Source of the DNA: a bacterium
Lineage (GTDB): Bacteria; Cyanobacteriota; Vampirovibrionia; Gastranaerophilales; Gastranaerophilaceae
Length of the DNA: 6,888 nucleotides
Assembly: GCA_024408905.1 (NCBI GenBank)
Contig: JAKSUP010000076.1
Span: 1-6,888 of the forward strand
Direction of reading: 5' to 3'
Shown here: positions 5,535-6,888 of the stretch, piece by piece
How positions within the stretch are numbered: the first letter of the stretch is position 1
Layout of the letters: the number at the start of each line of letters is the position of its first letter
The notes under the pieces: model-generated
The model's database searches: none
What the model was told of the DNA's origin: nothing
Seen by the model: only the letters and a program-made list of their open reading frames with translations
Made by a program: the position numbers and the translations under genes

Positions 5535-5792
5535 ATGAAACGTAGCTACGAGGACGATTACAAAATTATTGAAAACAGAACTGACGAAAATATCAAATAT
5601 ATGAATGGCATAATTGACTATTGCAAACAAAATTCTGTCAACTCTAATGAAATGCGTACCGTAATTTCTGCGTTAAAAATTGTACTAAAAAACGAAAATG
5701 TTATTATGAATAGAACAGCTGCATGTTATAACAAATTTCTTCACATGAAATATGACTTCACAAAATACAAATATAACAATGAAAAAAATTAA
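5535..5792 (+). CDS. Hypothetical protein, 85 aa
   Basis: I do not recognise this protein. It is predicted to be almost all helical and charged: a first helix with EDDYKIIENRTDENIKY, a second around EMRTVISALKIVLKNENVIMNR, and a Lys/Tyr-rich tail. It has two Cys (30 and 64) in no zinc pattern, no signal peptide and no membrane segment. A GGGGA ends 4 nt before the ATG, which is slightly close. The gene is divergent from the second XRE gene and shares a putative operator with it, so control by that regulator is likely. It ends 9 bp before the end of pdxJ, which runs towards it. A role as an XRE-controlled effector or small accessory protein is inference. Confidence 0.6.
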   Translation: MKRSYEDDYKIIENRTDENIKYMNGIIDYCKQNSVNSNEMRTVISALKIVLKNENVIMNRTAACYNKFLHMKYDFTKYKYNNEKN

Positions 5793-5802
5793 ATATTAAT
5801 TT
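5786..5802. terminator. Weak AT-only hairpin between convergent genes
   Basis: AAATTAA-ATA-TTAATTT forms a 7-bp stem at the junction of the 85-aa gene and pdxJ. On the minus strand it runs directly into a T run (5782-5788), as expected for a terminator of pdxJ. The stem contains no G:C pair, so it is weak. Confidence 0.3.
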
Positions 5803-6512
5803 TATTCTACCAATCCCTTCATTTCTTTGATTGCTTGTTCTAAGCCGACAAAAATTGAACGTGCAATTATTGAATGACCGATATTTAACTCTACCAAGTT
5901 TGGAATTTCGTGCATTCTTTTTACGTTTTGATAGTTTAGGCCGTGACCTGCATTAACCTTCAACCCAAAGTTTTGCGCAAAAATTGAGGCACCTTTTAAT
6001 TCTTGGAATACTTTTTCTTCGTCAGCTGTTCCAAAGGCTTCAGAATACCGTCCTGTATGAAGTTCTATAAAAGGCGCGCCCGTCTTTGACACAGCAGAAA
6101 TCTGATGAACATCAGGATCTATAAAGAAACTTACTTCAATATTTTTTTCTAAAAGTGGTTTAGTAAATTTTATTGCTCTTTCAAGTTGACCTTCTACATC
6201 AAGCCCGCCTTCTGTTGTTAACTCTTGTCTTTTTTCAGGGACAATACAAACAGCGTGAGGTCGTAGGCGAAGTGCAATTTCTTGCATTTCGTCCGTCATT
6301 GCCATTTCAAGGTTTAACCTTGTGTGAGGCAACATTCTTATATTCTCAACATCTTTATCCATTATATGACGTCTGTCTTCTCTTAGGTGTGTAGTAATAG
6401 ACGCAACATCACATACCTTGCATATTCTTGCAGCCGTTAATACGTCAGGTTCATTTCCTCCCCTCGCGTTTCTAAGTGTTGCGACGTGGTCTATATTTAC
6501 TCCTAACAACAT
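5802..6512 (-). CDS. pdxJ: Pyridoxine 5'-phosphate synthase PdxJ
   Basis: PdxJ closes the pyridine ring in the DXP-dependent route to vitamin B6: 1-deoxy-D-xylulose 5-phosphate plus 3-amino-2-oxopropyl phosphate give pyridoxine 5'-phosphate. The 236 residues match the family length and the TIM-barrel motifs are all present: LGVNIDHVATLRNARGG (3-19), THLREDRRHI (41-50), NLEMA (67-71), VPEKRQELTTEGGLDV (91-106), FFIDPD (129-134), IELHTGRY (149-156), VNAGHGLNY (186-194) and ELNIGHSII near the end. H42, E69 and H190 correspond to the catalytic His45, Glu72 and His193 of the E. coli enzyme. The ATG lies inside the end of murT (10-bp overlap), 8 nt after GAAAGGG, so translation is probably coupled to murT. 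Its presence speaks against a Firmicute host. Confidence 0.97.
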   Translation of the reverse strand: MLLGVNIDHVATLRNARGGNEPDVLTAARICKVCDVASITTHLREDRRHIMDKDVENIRMLPHTRLNLEMAMTDEMQEIALRLRPHAVCIVPEKRQELTTEGGLDVEGQLERAIKFTKPLLEKNIEVSFFIDPDVHQISAVSKTGAPFIELHTGRYSEAFGTADEEKVFQELKGASIFAQNFGLKVNAGHGLNYQNVKRMHEIPNLVELNIGHSIIARSIFVGLEQAIKEMKGLVE

Positions 6513-6888
6513 TTCTTAAACCCTTTCATCTTACTAATTGTCATGTATGCTGTATAATTCGGAAGCATTGTTATATCATTATCCGATACTTTACTAATAT
6601 AAGCAACTGCATCTTTAACATCGTTTACGATTTTATAATTTTTACAACCTGCTTTTTCAAGTCTTTCGGCCATTTCTTTTGCGCGAACACCTGACACAAC
6701 AATTTCTTTTTTTGCACCCCTAAGGATTTCAAACTCAGCATCATTTATCCAAGAAATATCTTGTCCGTCAGCTTCGTTGCTGTTCACAGCAAGCAAAATA
6801 TTTGAATTCAAGTCAACTGTTTTTAATACTTCAGTCGCACCGACAGGATTTTTAATCAATTGTATCAATACTTTATGACCTGCATACA
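6503..6888 (-). CDS. murT: MurT, lipid II isoglutaminyl synthase subunit, C-terminal part
   Basis: The frame is open to the window edge; 127 residues are visible and the Mur-ligase core lies outside. The visible part is the MurT C-terminal domain (DUF1727): LIQLIKNPVGATEVL, then NSNEADGQDISWINDAEFE, VSGVRAKEMAERLEKAG and MLPNYTAYM. In the family MurT pairs with the glutaminase GatD to amidate the alpha-carboxyl of D-Glu in the lipid II stem peptide. A TTG at 6866-6868 could be mistaken for a start, but the preceding six codons continue the family's conserved sequence (...GHKVLIQL), so it is an internal Leu. The stop TAG lies within pdxJ. The gene directly after murT is pdxJ, not gatD, so the partner must be upstream or elsewhere. 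Confidence 0.9.
   Translation of the reverse strand, partial: YAGHKVLIQLIKNPVGATEVLKTVDLNSNILLAVNSNEADGQDISWINDAEFEILRGAKKEIVVSGVRAKEMAERLEKAGCKNYKIVNDVKDAVAYISKVSDNDITMLPNYTAYMTISKMKGFKKCC
6521..6527 (-). promoter_or_regulatory. Shine-Dalgarno of pdxJ inside murT
   Basis: GAAAGGG on the minus strand ends 8 nt before the pdxJ ATG at 6512. It lies within the last codons of murT, which supports coupled translation of the two genes. Confidence 0.6.

Noticed and set aside
6173..6694. Plus-strand open frames opposite pdxJ and murT
   Set aside because: They are antisense to conserved coding sequence and have no independent support.
6503..6868. Complete 121-aa protein beginning at TTG 6868
   Set aside because: The upstream codons continue the conserved MurT sequence to the window edge, so this is an internal Leu of a cut gene.

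Overview
The window is an AT-rich piece of bacterial chromosome. It carries conserved housekeeping genes, with small uncharacterised genes and two solitary XRE-type regulators between them. The gene mix suggests a non-photosynthetic relative of cyanobacteria (Vampirovibrionia/Melainabacteria, for example gut Gastranaerophilales). PdxJ argues against Firmicutes, which generally make vitamin B6 with PdxST. MurT argues against most Proteobacteria and Bacteroidetes. valS has no T-box leader, and the RqcH fragment reads 'ERIL' where Firmicutes have 'DRI', as I recall for cyanobacterial NFACT proteins. This is an inference from recognised families, not a database match.

Layout. 1-810 (-): N-terminal 270 residues of RqcH (NFACT/Rqc2 family, ribosome quality control), running off the left edge. 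849-1196 (-): a Tyr-rich orphan, divergent from an XRE regulator at 1263-1508 (+). The gap between these two holds two near-identical palindromic operators 53 bp apart. 1524-1565: a perfect 42-bp palindrome, probably a bidirectional terminator between the regulator and valS. 1608-4268 (-): complete valyl-tRNA synthetase. 4384-4881 (+): an exported protein of unknown function, divergent from valS. 4878-5192 (-): a small C4 zinc-finger protein overlapping the previous gene tail to tail, with a 17-bp T run in its end. 5249-5467 (-): a second XRE regulator, divergent from an 85-residue orphan at 5535-5792 (+), with an imperfect palindrome between them. 5802-6512 (-): pdxJ (vitamin B6). 6503-6888 (-): C-terminal part of MurT (peptidoglycan amidation), overlapping pdxJ by 10 bp and running off the right edge.

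How it works together. The conserved genes act separately: translation (valS), rescue of stalled ribosomes (rqcH), cofactor synthesis (pdxJ) and cell wall (murT). Only murT-pdxJ looks like a tight operon. The small genes form two similar divergent modules, each with a small XRE protein, a small orphan gene on the other strand, and a palindrome in the shared promoter. Several genes (rqcH, the Tyr-rich orphan, the exported protein) have a -10-like hexamer ending 6-7 nt before the ATG and no Shine-Dalgarno, suggesting leaderless mRNAs, whereas valS and pdxJ have clear Shine-Dalgarno sites. I found no mobile element, CRISPR array, tRNA or rRNA. The best candidate for something undescribed is the XRE/Tyr-rich-orphan module with its twin operators.
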